Of a DNA stretch of 64,000 bases, positions 9,268-19,889 are shown piece by piece. A program made the translations under genes and the position numbers. Source of the DNA: Mesostigma viride (Eukaryota; Streptophyta; Mesostigmatophyceae; Mesostigmatales; Mesostigmataceae); contig RPFO01000264.1 in NCBI GenBank assembly GCA_009746045.1, forward strand, positions 1,242,214 to 1,306,213. The letters are read 5' to 3'. The notes beneath the pieces are model-generated. The model saw nothing but the letters and a program-made list of their open reading frames with translations, had not been told where the DNA came from and made no database searches. Each line of letters opens with the position of its first letter. The stretch's first letter is position 1.

Positions 9268-9932
9268 TTCTGATCAGACACTCCGCAAAGGTGAAAACCT
9301 TTGCGTTCAGTGCCGGGCCGCGGAAAACGCGGAAAACGCGATCTACAAATGAATCCGACCTGAATCGAACTGGGGACCTCTCGCACCAAATTTTGCTGAC
9401 AATAGGACGGACGTCTCCGGTTACCATGGCATCGCCAACTTACACCTATAGTCATCCGCAAAATTTCTCCTGTCCGGGGAGTGATGCAAGCCTTTCGGAT
9501 TTGGTACTAGATAAATCACTCGAGATCTGTGTGTAGGAGTACTACACACGTGTCTGCACGCGAGACTTGTTCAGTCTCGCACCGTGAGACGGGCTGAACA
9601 CGGCTGAAACCTTCTCTCGAAGGGGGCGTAGCCGGTACTATCGAAATCAGCCAAGCGTATATTCTGATCAGACACTCCGCAAAGGTGAAAACCTTTGCGT
9701 TCAGTGCCGGGCCGCGGAAAACGCGGAAAACGCGATCTACAAATGAATCCGACCTGAATCGAACTGGGGACCTCTCGCACCAAATTTTGCTGACAATAGG
9801 ACGGACGTCTCCGGTTACCATGGCATCGCCAACTTACACCTATAGTCATCCGCAAAATTTCTCCTGTCCGGGGAGTGATGCAAGCCTTTCGGATTTGGTA
9901 CTAGATAAATCACTCGAGATCTGTGTGTAGGA
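9268..9932 (-). mobile_element. SINE-like dimer, copy A
   Basis: The structure is repeat R (9268-9540), spacer I (about 9541-9661), repeat R (9662-9934). The two R copies align without gaps. A 9-bp target duplication GTACTGATG (9259-9267 and 9933-9941) flanks it, and the matching G2 sequence near 45.69 kb has no insertion. On the minus strand R contains CAGTTCGATTC, close to a Pol III B box, and TGGTAACCGG about 50 bases upstream, a weak A-box match. The 3' end (left side) carries an 8-bp-stem hairpin CGCAAAGG/CCTTTGCG. No protein is encoded. Copy B is at 18385-19188. Confidence 0.7.
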
Positions 9933-9941
9933 GTACTGATG

Positions 9942-10206
9942 TGTTTACTCTGTGTGTCCTGCCCAGTGCCGTTTCCCCCCGGCAAGGACTTTGTTCCAGG
10001 CAGTTAGGGGAACCTACCACCAGGCTTGGTGCTGGCTAACCCTACACCTCCCGGCGTGGTGGTGGAGACCGAGTTATTCGTTGGTGCCTTGTATCTTGGA
10101 TGGTCTGCCGACTGTGTTGGTGTGTGCTGGGTGCATTAGGTTTCCTACCCCTTGTTTTCCTCCCTGTGCGTAGGGAGAGGGCTCCCTACCTTTGTGGGGG
10201 GGGAGG
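9942..10206 (+). other. G1 3' untranslated region and polypurine tract
   Basis: Collinear with 45683-45418 of G2 on the opposite strand. It ends in GTGGGGGGGGAGG immediately before the LTR, a good polypurine tract for plus-strand priming. I see no ORF that is conserved between the copies. Confidence 0.7.
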
Positions 10207-10769
10207 TGTTACGTCGCGTAACAATTCGTTGTAGTTACGGACGTAAATTAGGTCTTTTGCCTCGGTTGTCCCTAGGTTTACGTGTAGCTCCTACCGGGGC
10301 ACTATTGTCCTCGCTACAGTACCGTGGTACATTGGGTGCCTTTGGGCGCCGCGCCGCGTACTTTACTAGTGGTCCTTATCCTTTGGTAGAATGTAGTGGA
10401 CCAGCGTGCATCTGTATCTGTGCCGGTGCATCTGTAGGCGAGGGCCATGTCGGCCCGAGCGTGTTGGACCGTTGGTGACCATTTATGCACGTTCTACCCC
10501 TCGTGTGTTCACTCGGCGTGTGTTAAATGAATTAACACATTTAGGCTTGGGTCACGGCAGTGTAGTTGTGTTTCCTTCCTCTATTCCTGGAGTAAACGGG
10601 TTGTGTAAATGGCTTATGGCGTATTATAGTAACACTTACGTTAATGCATTGAGATCTGGATCGTCTCGTTCGTCTTTCGCTAGGGGTTTAACTAGAGGAG
10701 GCTTGACTAGTTTAGGTAGCATCAGGCCAGGTAGAGGTAGAGGTAGTGGTAGATACCCGCGGCGTAACA
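10207..10769 (+). repeat. G1 3' LTR (563 bp)
   Basis: Begins TGTTACGTCGCGTAACA and ends GGCGTAACA. It matches the G2 LTRs (44860-45417 and 61224-61779). It includes the LTR-embedded reading frame that starts ATGGCGTATTAT at 10619, which encodes MAYYSNTYVN followed by an Arg/Gly-rich segment. Confidence 0.85.
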
Positions 10770-10905
10770 TCTACGTTGCCTTTACTGCACTCTGTCCTAG
10801 AGGAGCTTGATGCCACTGTAGATGACTATGACCAGTGGGGTGGTGAGGATGGGCCGGTGTGCTGGGGTGAGCCTGAAGGGCATCTTGGATCACATGACCC
10901 TTAGG
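10770..10905 (+). pseudogene. Possible coding remnant downstream of G1
   Basis: Directly after the LTR a 45-codon open frame reads STLPLLHSVLEELDATVDDY and then an acidic Trp/Gly-rich stretch to a TAG near 10905. It may be the C-terminal end of a gene into which G1 inserted. The other side of the target is outside the window, so this cannot be confirmed. I recognise no family. Confidence 0.25.
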
Positions 10906-10909
10906 GCAA

Positions 10910-12299
10910 TCATGCCAGGCTGTGCAGTTTATGGCTTGTGATGTATTGATGCAGCGGGTGAAGCAGGTTGTCGTTGCCGTGGCCTGTGTTAGTGAACTCG
11001 ATCTCTTTTAACTTACCCAAAGCCCCCCTAGACCTAAACTGCCTCGCCTTCTTTGAGGGGTTGCCTTCTTTGAGGAGTGCCATGTCTTGAAAGGCTTGTT
11101 GGGGCCCTGGCATTTCAGAGTAGGTTGAGGTGGAGAGGGGTGGCACACTGCTAGGTGATGGCAGGGCCATCAATGTGATGCACCTTACGTTTGGATGGGG
11201 ACCATGCATTTGTTCGTGTTGCTAGCATGGGCAGGGTGAGCGGCTGGGAGTAAGGTGTAAGTGCTACTTGTGCCACTGTCCGAAAGGGGAGCTCCATGCG
11301 GTGGGCAAACAGCGTTGCAAGCGTACACTTAATTAACACAAATGTGGTCTGATGCACTCAGCTGACCTGCCATTTCTCTTGTTAATTGATGCACCAAACC
11401 ACACTAAAGGCTTGATATAGCCGGTAGGAAATGCATGTGCATGCAGTGTCAAAAGCAGAGAGGGACATTGTTAGCACATGAGTTTGATTGTAAACCGATG
11501 AGTGTGAGCCTCCCCGTGCCATCCCATGCATTTTACACCTATTTTTGGCAATCCCCCATCACGCCGCAGTTATGCACCGCCTATGCAAGGGGGATGAATA
11601 GACAGTTCTTGGTGTGTTGAGGGATGAGATAAGGATAAACATGAGAAGCCATGCAGGCTAAAAAGGATGGGCGATGTCAACAGTGTGTTTGCCCAGATGT
11701 TGATGTCAGGAGGGGCTGAAAGATCAGTGGCCACGATAAACCTAGGTGGATTACATGAGAGATGACACGACCATGAGAGGGTGGTAGATGAGTTCAACTG
11801 AGAAGAGCTAGCATTACATGCACAGATTCTTAAAGAACTTTGGACTGTCCAAGGGTTGGAGTTCAGTGCACGTTCCAAAGACTATGATGAGCATGACAAT
11901 GATGGCAAGGGGGCGGGGGGGCGCAATTAGGACAGGCACTGATGCAGAATCATGTTGTACAGCAGCTAGGTGCTGAGCTCAATTGAATAGCAGCCCAAGC
12001 CGCTGCTGTCCTTGATAGATGAATGCGCTTTGTATTTCCATGTAGCAGAGAGGCACCTGGCAGATATATATTTGGATTAGCTGCTATAAGACACGCACAG
12101 CAGGGGTGCCCAGCAGAGTGGGCCAAGTACTGCAAAGGAGATTAATAACAGACCTTGATACTCCTGAATTAAATCCTTATAGGATTTCTGGATTTATTGA
12201 AGCGCTACCCTGTTGTTTTATTGTGTGTGCTGCTGAGCGGGGCCCGTTTAGAAAAGAGACTGGTCAGCCGACAGGCACGACTGGTCAGCCAAGCTCCCC
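10910..12299. other. Unique region, no gene recognised
   Basis: About 1.4 kb between the G1 target and the HL1 insertion. Only short shadow ORFs occur on either strand, with no repeat boundaries and no RNA gene that I can support. Confidence 0.5.
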
Positions 12300-12769
12300 T
12301 TCTTGAGGCTTAATTAATTAATTAATTAGGAACATCACTCCGTTGGGAGTCAATGTAGCACATATCCCTGAGAAGGGGCATATGGCTTTTAATATGTACA
12401 TTCTGGGCTACTTCCTGCAAGGCTAGGGTGTTAACTACTGGGAATGTAAGCGACCCTTGCTCTAGGTGCACCAAGGCACCTGCACCCTCATAATCTTCAC
12501 ACTATGCCCAGCTAAGGGGGAGTATGTTATGTGGGGGAAGGTCATCATGGCTATACAAGAGCTAGGACATGGCTTCTCTACAGAGAGCATCTCTCTGCAT
12601 GGCATAGCATGGCTAAATTCTTAATGCAACATCCATGGGGGTCCCGTTATAGGCATGGCTTGGCTAAATTCTGTAGGCAACATCCATGGGGGCCATTACG
12701 GGCGCACATGCGCGGGGGCCACATGCTAGGCTAAGCCTGACTAATCTACACTACTGGTATGAATTCCCT

Positions 12770-13603
12770 AGTCTGAGGTGGCAGGAGGGGGCTGCCAGGG
12801 CTTGTGGTCAACGTGGATGACCGCCCCCCTCCAGTATACCGGCTTCCCCCCTGCGCTTTGCCGGAGCTGAAGGTAGGTCGGCCATAGCTCGCGTCGCCGC
12901 TGTTGCTGGGCCAGCTAGGGTCAAGTCGTCGTCCAGCGTGAAGCGAGTCCTCGAGAGCTTCTTGCGGCATTTAAGGAACGACAGCTTGTCCGCCATGTAC
13001 TTAAAGGTGAGGAGCACGGGTGCCGGGCCAGCCTTCCCCCGCGCGCGGGGGAGGCGGACAGCCGACATGTCCAGCTCACCAGTGAGTAACATGGGGGCAA
13101 GAATGGGGCGCTTAAATGCCTCAAGAAGGCTCGTGGAGGTCTCACCTGCCGGCTGGTCGAAGTGCTTAATTGACGATGACATTGTGGCTGCGCCGGGCGA
13201 TGTCGGCTTCCTCGCGAAGGTCGAGGGCTTGTTGCTTGAGTTGTGCCGAGATGGTGGAGGTGGTGGAGGTGGTGTGCTGCTTAAGCAAGTCCGCCCAGGT
13301 GGAGGGAGCATCGCCAGCCGGGCCAGCAGGCGCCGGCTGGGCGGCGATGTCCTTCACCGCCTGGGCGGTGAGGCCGGCGGTGTCGTGCAAGCTCTCAAGG
13401 GCGTTGGCGGTGGCTTGAAGGCGTTGGTCGAGGTCGAGGAGCTGGGCTTTGATGTCGGCAGTGGAGGCGGAAATGGCAGTGGAGGTGGAGGCGGCGGCGG
13501 TGGAAATGTGAGGAAGTTCAGCAGTCAGCGTGCCGCCGGTTGCTGCTATGTCGGCAGCAAGGGGGGTCACGTGCTGCTGGAAGGCTTCCGTGAGGATGGA
13601 GCG
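12770..13603 (-). pseudogene. HL1 ORF1, C-terminal part
   Basis: The frame at 13603 downward reads RSILTEAFQQHVTPL, then a long Ala/Thr/Leu helix-rich segment that could form a coiled coil, to about 13170. After a frameshift (a TTAATT insertion near 13168, compared with HL2) comes a nucleic-acid-binding module of L1 ORF1 type: APVLLTFKYMADKLSFLKC, then TRFTLDDDLTLA. The end is frameshifted again near 12910 relative to HL2, which keeps QQQRRRELWPTYLQLRQRARG. The protein would bind LINE RNA as a chaperone. It is broken here. Confidence 0.75.
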
Positions 13604-14219
13604 TGTCAAAAATGTCATGCTGTGACCATGGGAGGTTGTTGATATTACATTAATAATGATGACCTCATTTACGACTTTGTCATGATGGAAATATTTTGTC
13701 AACCACCATGGCTGAAAGGTGCCATTTTCTAGAATAGTGGTGGTCAGAAAAGATGAACTGGCGTGTAGCCCAGCCACCACCTATATGGCTGGTCGGCAGG
13801 ACCACAACATAATTAACTTAACATGACAGCTAGGCAACACTTAACCAGTGCTAGATGCTGCCTGCTGGCAAATCATGGTTGTACCATGGCAGACAGAATT
13901 AGGTACGCCTAGCTGACGGTCCAGGTACCACGAATTGAATTATTGGCGCCTGTCCTATATGGGCCATGCGCCACATGACACGACATGGATTGTACTACAG
14001 TGCCGTATAGTGACCAGGCACATATATATGAAAAGACTCATAACTTTCTACCTAGAGCTCAGATCAAGGTGATTCTAGTGGCAAAGTTGTAGCCAAACAT
14101 GAGCTCTACGCAGTCATACTGGCGTTGTAGGTTGTTCTGACTTAACTACGGACTACCCGAACTTTATCTAGATTAGTAAGTGCTAGACTTGTCAGGCATA
14201 TTGGGGCATATTCCTGACA
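13604..14219 (-). repeat. TR1 3' LTR
   Basis: 616 bp, same sequence as 15702-16317. Begins TGTCAAAAATG and ends ATTCCTGACA. Confidence 0.85.
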
Positions 14220-15701
14220 TGCCCCTTGCACCAAATGCCGTATACAAGCTCACCCCCCCTGGCAAGTAACACATGGATAGTGAGGGTAGTCGGGTATAAA
14301 GAAACCCAAGCTCTCCCCCCCTTACACGGCTAACCCGGTCATGCTGAAAGGAGAAATAGGCAAGAGTAGCAGTTGGAGCTAAGGGTCACATGGCCCCCAA
14401 GTGGCCCTGGGAGTGCGCCAGGTGAAGAACAGGGTGCCCCAGGTCACGTAGAAATACTGGGAAAAAAAACAAGGACTGGATCCAGCTCGGCCCCGTGTGT
14501 AGATGCCCCTGGAAGGGTGCCCCCCTTGGAGTAATAATCAGCAGAAATCGTGGACGTAAAAGCTGGTAATGGCAGGAGTCGCTCTGGAATCATTTATCAG
14601 GAGCTGGCGACGACCGCAGTGGGTGTGAGCAGCTACAGGCACCTAGCTGCAGTGACTACTAACCGCTGACTAGACGGCTGCGTACTGCTGGCTGGTGGCA
14701 TTGATGCTGGTCTGAAGTGGCGATTTGGCTGGCAGGTACGTGCAGCTGGCTGCAACTACTACTAAGAGCTGATCAGGCTGCTGTGTGTTGCTGGCTGCTG
14801 CGACTGTGTGCTGCCATGCTGATGGGGTGCTGGTAGGTATCTGCAGCTGGTTGCAACAACTACCACAAGCGAGTCAGGCTGTGGTGTGTGGCTGACTGCT
14901 GCTACTATTTCCTATCATGCTGTATGGCGCGTGCTGGGTACTGCACTACGGCTGCGTGCGGCAGTTGGCTGTCACTGGCCACTTAACTAATGACGGCTGC
15001 TGCGGCTGGCGAGCGGCATTTAAACGAGCTGTTTCCCATTGAAGAAAAGCCAAGGGTGCGAGAGGAGAACCAGGTGGATGCTGCAAGATTTCCCCGCACC
15101 GACGTGGGATGGAGCATTGTAGTTGATGCCGTTGTAGTGGTCCGTGCATAGCTGCTCTTGTACGATGGTGCTTCCAAACCATGGCGACTGGCAAAAAATC
15201 TGAATAATGCTTGGCTGGAACTAGGAAAAAGAAACCCCATGTCGCCTGGAAGGTGGCCCACCGTTTAAAACATTTGTGGTCGCTTTATATAGGCGCCATC
15301 AAGCTCGTTGTATTCTCAGAAGAACAAAGGGGTCTTGGGCTTTGCAAGGCTGGTCACGGCTGGCAACCGGTAGTCACCCAGGGTAATAAAATAAAGCGTG
15401 AACCGCTGCGCCCAAGTGCCGACAATGTAGAAATCTGAATGTTTAGTGAAGCTCATGCAAGAGGTCGTTTAAGGTCGAAATTCGGAGCAAACAGGGCCTG
15501 CCGCAAGAAAATTCGTAGCCGACGCAATACTCCACGGAATGACGCCGGACTTGGTTCAATAGATGCGCAATTTGATGCTGATTCCGTGGACATGTTGAGT
15601 GGCACCAACGGATTAGAATTCCGAAAGTTCTTGCCGAAATGCTGCCCAGGCAAAAATTTGCCCGATTTGGAAAGATCACAACCCCCCTCATTCCGATGCC
15701 A

Positions 15702-16317
15702 TGTCAAAAATGTCATGCTGTGACCATGGGAGGTTGTTGATATTACATTAATAATGATGACCTCATTTACGACTTTGTCATGATGGAAATATTTTGTCAA
15801 CCACCATGGCTGAAAGGTGCCATTTTCTAGAATAGTGGTGGTCAGAAAAGATGAACTGGCGTGTAGCCCAGCCACCACCTATATGGCTGGTCGGCAGGAC
15901 CACAACATAATTAACTTAACATGACAGCTAGGCAACACTTAACCAGTGCTAGATGCTGCCTGCTGGCAAATCATGGTTGTACCATGGCAGACAGAATTAG
16001 GTACGCCTAGCTGACGGTCCAGGTACCACGAATTGAATTATTGGCGCCTGTCCTATATGGGCCATGCGCCACATGACACGACATGGATTGTACTACAGTG
16101 CCGTATAGTGACCAGGCACATATATATGAAAAGACTCATAACTTTCTACCTAGAGCTCAGATCAAGGTGATTCTAGTGGCAAAGTTGTAGCCAAACATGA
16201 GCTCTACGCAGTCATACTGGCGTTGTAGGTTGTTCTGACTTAACTACGGACTACCCGAACTTTATCTAGATTAGTAAGTGCTAGACTTGTCAGGCATATT
16301 GGGGCATATTCCTGACA
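15702..16317 (-). repeat. TR1 5' LTR
   Basis: 616 bp, same sequence as 13604-14219. It is taken as the 5' LTR because a TGG-type primer-binding site adjoins its left edge on the minus strand. Confidence 0.8.
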
Positions 16318-16851
16318 GAGCGGAGGGTGGGGGCGGAAAGGGATGGAGCCCAGATCTCGCCGTCAGACTTCTGGAGAAGAGAGTTGAGGACGGCATGCTG
16401 GAGTTGGGGGCGGGGGACACCCGAACATCTGGCTGATGTTGTGCCAGCGTCGGCCGTCGGTGACGAGGAGGCGTCCAGTGGCGTGGAGATGGAGGCACAG
16501 GTCGTAAAGCGAGGCGTAGTCCCCGAAGAAGATGCAGTGCAGAGCATGGTACGGAGAAATGGTGGTCCAGTCGTAATCATCGACCTGGAAAGGTTGGAGC
16601 CGACAGCGCGGTTCTGAGAAGCGTGTTTCCGAGAAGCGTGGCCCTCCAGTTTTGTCGGCGGGGCGGGCGCGTTTAGGGTCAGGCGATGCCGATGGCGAGG
16701 CATTGAGGCCGGGAGGTTGGGCAACCACCAGTGCACGACTAGTGTCACCGCTGCCTGCCGGATCTGGCGAAGCGGCAGCCTCAGCTGCCGCATTGTCAAA
16801 GGCGAGCGCATCCGCCAAACTGCGTTGCGTCGACGGGCGTTTGCTCGTCAT
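16318..16851 (-). pseudogene. HL1 ORF1, N-terminal part
   Basis: Starts at 16851 (MTSKRPSTQRSLADALAF). A low-complexity basic/proline region is followed by a globular stretch with FQVDDYDWTTISPYHAL and LHATGRLLVTDGRRWHNISQ. A frameshift near 16410 in a G/C-rich run moves the frame to AVLNSLLQKSDGEIWAP, which continues exactly across the TR1 insertion into the C-terminal part at 13603. The presumed leader, 16852-17011, has no ORF. Confidence 0.7.
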
Positions 16852-17023
16852 ATATTGCGTTGTAGATTCGGAAAATTATATCAGCATGTGCGTCTTAGAA
16901 AGACAAAGCGATAGTGATATTCACGACTAAATTCGGTGCTCAAACGTGAAAGTTATGAGCTCCGACAGCCATGGCTACCTCGTGGCTCGTGGCTCGTGGC
17001 TCATTGATTGATTCTTGAGGCTT

Positions 17024-17767
17024 GTAGGCACTATGGTGCTTGTTCCGAATGCCAGCATCTACTGTGATTGATGGTGATTTTGTCCCTTGATGATCGCTTT
17101 TTTAGTCTGTGTTGGCAAATGTATCCAGCCCCAGTGGCATGTATATGAATCCCATGACAGCCATGACGATAATTGAGTGAAGAATGCAAAGTTTTCCAAG
17201 ACAATGGCGCAGAATATAGAGTATTTTGGCAAAAATCGCTCTATTTCTGCTTGCATCCGTCACTATTAGTGGGCCGGCAGTGGTCCTAATATGTCCAACT
17301 TGTGTTCTAGTGTAAATTCAAGTATTGTGCTATTAATGTCACGAATTTTGGCATGATTGGGCCACATATGTGCTGGCAGGGGCTTCATAAGTTTGAAAAT
17401 AATGCACTAAAACGGTGATTTGGCTCATGTATGCCAGAATTATAGCACATATTTTGGTCCTACATGGCATACTTAGGGGCGGTTTTTGTCTTTGGATGTA
17501 AATTAATAAGCATGACCATTTCCAGCTGAATTGGACTACATTTACTACTTGTGTGTGGCTGCTATGCCTCCTTATGCCTGGAAAACATCGCTTTTTGCAC
17601 TTTTCCACGTCGCGGTTTGATGCTAAAAATAGGTCAGTTGGCCCCCCAATTTATGTGATGTGAACAGGGTCCTAGGGGGACCTCAAGTCCAGAAAGGCAC
17701 CCCGATCTGACTATATGTGTGGGAGATATGACCCCATGTAACCAAAAGGGCCATTTTTAGGTGATGT
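17024..17767. other. Non-coding stretch between HL1 and the satellite
   Basis: No gene, repeat boundary or RNA gene recognised. Only short shadow ORFs. Confidence 0.5.
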
Positions 17768-18055
17768 GTTGCGTTTGCGTTTGCGTTTGCGTTTGCGTTT
17801 GCGTTTGCGTTTGCGTTTGCGTTTGTTTTTGCGTTTGCGTTTGTTTTTGCGTTTGCGTTTGTTTTTGCGTTTGCGTTTGCGTTTGCGTTTGCGTTTGCGT
17901 TTGCGTTTGCGTTTGCGTTTGCGTTTGCGTTTGCGTTTGCGTTTGCGTTTGCGTTTGCGTTTGCGTTTGCGTTTGCGTTTGCGTTTGCGTTTGCGTTTGC
18001 GTTTGCGTTTGCGTTTGCGTTTGCGTATACATTTGCATGTGCGCTTGCGTTGCCG
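17768..18055. repeat. (GCGTTT)n hexanucleotide satellite
   Basis: About 45 units of GCGTTT, nearly perfect, with a few GTTTTT variants near 17825-17870 and decay at the right edge. Open frames through it (Cys/Val, Arg/Leu or Gln/Thr repeats) are by-products of the six-base period. Confidence 0.95.
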
Positions 18056-18384
18056 TTTGCTTCTGCGTCCCAATGTTTATCTGGCTTTGGGCAATTCTAT
18101 TTCCTTGTTGTTGGGATATGAGTGGGTGCTGGCGGTGGTGTTACTGTCGGCTGCAGGTAGAGTGGCAGTGGCTTCAACTTCTGTTGCTTTTTCATTGCAT
18201 TTGCATTTTCATTGGGTTTGGGTCTCTGCATTGGGGAGGTGGCACCCCAAAAACCTTAAAACTTTACCCATGCTAATGTCACTTGAATTTCAGTTGCACC
18301 ATGCTAAATTATGATTGGGGGCACTAAATAACATCTCTAGTGAGTTGTCCATGCACTTGTTGGGGGTACTACCCCCACATATAC

Positions 18385-19188
18385 TCAGACTGATCAGGCA
18401 CTCCGCAAAGGTGAAAACCATTTGCGTTCAGTGCCGGGCCGCGGAAAACGCGGAAAAACGCGATCTGCAAATGAATCCGACCGGAATCGAACTGGGGACC
18501 CCTCGCACCAATTTTCGCTGACTATAGGACGGACGTCTCCGGTTACCATGGCATCGCCAACTTACACCTACAGTCATCCGCAAAAGTTCTCCTGTCCGGG
18601 GAGTGATGCAAGCCTTTCGGATTTGGTACTAGATAAATCACTCGAGATCTGTGTGTAGAGTACTACACACGTGTCTGCACGCGAGACTTGTTCAGTCTCG
18701 CAACGTGAGACGGGCTGAACACGGCTGGATCCTTCTTTTATTAGAAGGGGGCGTAGCCGGTACTATCGAAATCAGCCAAGCTATTTCTGATCAGGCACTC
18801 CGCAAAGGTGAAAACCATTTGCGTTCAGTGCCGGGCCGCGGAAAACGCGGAAAAACGCGATCTGCAAACGAATCCGACCGGAATCGAACTGGGGACCTCT
18901 CGCACCAACTTTCGCTGACTATAGGACGGACGTCTCCGGTTACCATGGCATCGTCAACTTACACCTACAGTCATCCGCAAAAGTTCTCCTGTCCGGGGAG
19001 TGATGCAAGCCTTTCGGATTTGGTACTAGATAAATCACTCGAGATCTGTGTGTAGGAGTACTACACACGTGTCTTCACGCGAGACTTGTTCAGTCTCGCA
19101 AAGTGAGACAGGCTGAACACGGCTGGATCCTTCTTTTATTAGAAGGGGGCGTAGCCGGTACTATCGAAATCAGCCAAGCGTACATAAG
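18385..19188 (-). mobile_element. SINE-like dimer, copy B
   Basis: An 11-bp target duplication CCCACATATAC (18374-18384 and 19189-19199) flanks the order R-I-R-I, about two full units of roughly 395-400 bp. R matches copy A. On the minus strand it carries CCAGTTCGATTCC, a good B box. The left end, the 3' end of the minus-strand RNA, is shared with copy A, whereas the right end extends one spacer further. Copy A is therefore 5'-truncated relative to this one. Spacer I has the hairpins GAGACT/AGTCTC and CCTTCT/AGAAGG. Confidence 0.75.
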
Positions 19189-19577
19189 CCCACATATACG
19201 CCAATATTGCGCTATAAATAGAAAAAGACGCTAATTAGGGCTATGTATGCCCCAGCCCATGCACTCATTTGTTGGAAAAAATAAATGTAGCGTCTATAGT
19301 TCCCTGAGTTTGTAGCTTGCTGAGCTATTTGCATAATGATAATGACAAAACCTTGAACAGTTATTAATTTCCCCGCAAAAGTACCCTTTTCTTACCGGAC
19401 ATTGGGAATAAACATGTCATAAACACTTCAGATTAGGCAACAAAATTTAGGGAAAGTCCGGCTATCAGGGGGACAGCAGTGGTCCAAGTCCCAGGTCATT
19501 CCGACAAGTCTAGCTCAAGTTATTGCGTTTGGCGCGTTAGAACAAAAATGCCCGCTAAACCAGAAATTGTCACTATT

Positions 19578-19856
19578 TCAGCCCTTGTAAGCATCCTGCA
19601 CAAGGCAGGCAGGGCAAAACCAATCCCCCTTGGGCTCCTTAGTCAACGGGGGGTCAGTGCAGCACCCATGCAATCCTCCCTTGCACCCGAATGTGCTGCA
19701 CAGCAGGAAAGGGACACCGTCAATTTCATCCGGGGACCCACATGCAAGGCAAGGAATATCATCAACATCATTCTCATCATCACTACTACCTTCCCCATCG
19801 TCCCCCTGCCCCTCCCTTTGCATCACGTCGTGGCAGCCACCCTTAAAACAGGTCAT
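19578..19856 (-). CDS. PHD-finger reading frame (exon or gene fragment)
   Basis: This 92-codon frame holds one complete PHD finger with ligand order C4-H-C3: CLACG, then LLC, FGC, a His in GGLHGC, and GDWFCPACL. PHD fingers usually read histone H3 tails in chromatin proteins. An acidic stretch (DDGEGSSDDENDVDD) precedes it. The ATG at 19856 lies inside a repeated sequence, AGGTCATTCCGACAAGTCT, which also occurs at 19492, just beyond the other end. The frame is therefore flanked by direct repeats of about 30 bp. It may be one exon of a host gene, a duplicated exon, or a captured fragment. No partner domain is seen nearby. Confidence 0.6.
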   Translation of the reverse strand: MTCFKGGCHDVMQREGQGDDGEGSSDDENDVDDIPCLACGSPDEIDGVPFLLCSTFGCKGGLHGCCTDPPLTKEPKGDWFCPACLVQDAYKG

Positions 19857-19889
19857 TCCGACAAGTCTAGCTCAAGTAATAAGGTTATG

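Larger units (their letters stand above)
1..10769 (+). mobile_element. Ty3/gypsy element G1, 3' part only (starts before the window)
   Basis: Positions 1-270, 7738-9258 and 9942-10769 match, in order, the 3' end of the full gypsy element G2 (reverse strand, about 47.5 to 44.86 kb). They carry accessory ORF X2, a 3' untranslated region with a polypurine tract, and the 3' LTR. Two later insertions interrupt it: E1 (271-7737) and a SINE-like dimer (9268-9932). Removing both restores collinearity with G2. gag, pol and the 5' LTR lie outside the window. Confidence 0.85.
13604..16317 (-). mobile_element. TR1: short non-autonomous LTR retrotransposon
   Basis: Two 616-bp LTRs, identical as far as I checked, enclose 1482 bp without gag or pol. 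A 5-bp target duplication GAGCG (13599-13603 and 16318-16322) lies within HL1 ORF1. The LTRs begin TGTCA and end TGACA. On the minus strand, TGGCATCGGAATGAGG directly after the right LTR is a likely primer-binding site, and GCAAGGGGCA before the left LTR is a short polypurine tract. Proteins must come from another element. Confidence 0.85.
12312..17011 (-). mobile_element. HL1: full-length ORF1-only LINE
   Basis: Flanked by a 12-bp target duplication TTCTTGAGGCTT (12300-12311 and 17012-17023). The left end, which is the 3' end of the minus-strand RNA, is a (TTAA)n tail. Removing the nested element TR1 leaves about 2.0 kb: a 5' leader, ORF1, and about 450 bp of 3' sequence. There is no endonuclease or RT ORF. 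A second copy (HL2, 30345-31247) has the same ORF1 end, 3' region and tail. This matches the half-LINE design known from mammalian HAL1, moved in trans by a complete LINE. Confidence 0.8.

Noticed and set aside
9362-9384. True tRNA gene in the SINE-like repeat
   Set aside because: The B box is good, but the A box is weak and the acceptor stem cannot be formed. It is tRNA-related at most.
10910-12299. Short ORFs as host genes
   Set aside because: All are under about 105 codons, without motifs or start context.
17711-18314. Long frames of Cys/Val, Arg/Leu, Lys/Arg or Gln/Thr repeats
   Set aside because: They are by-products of the GCGTTT satellite, which has no stop in several frames.
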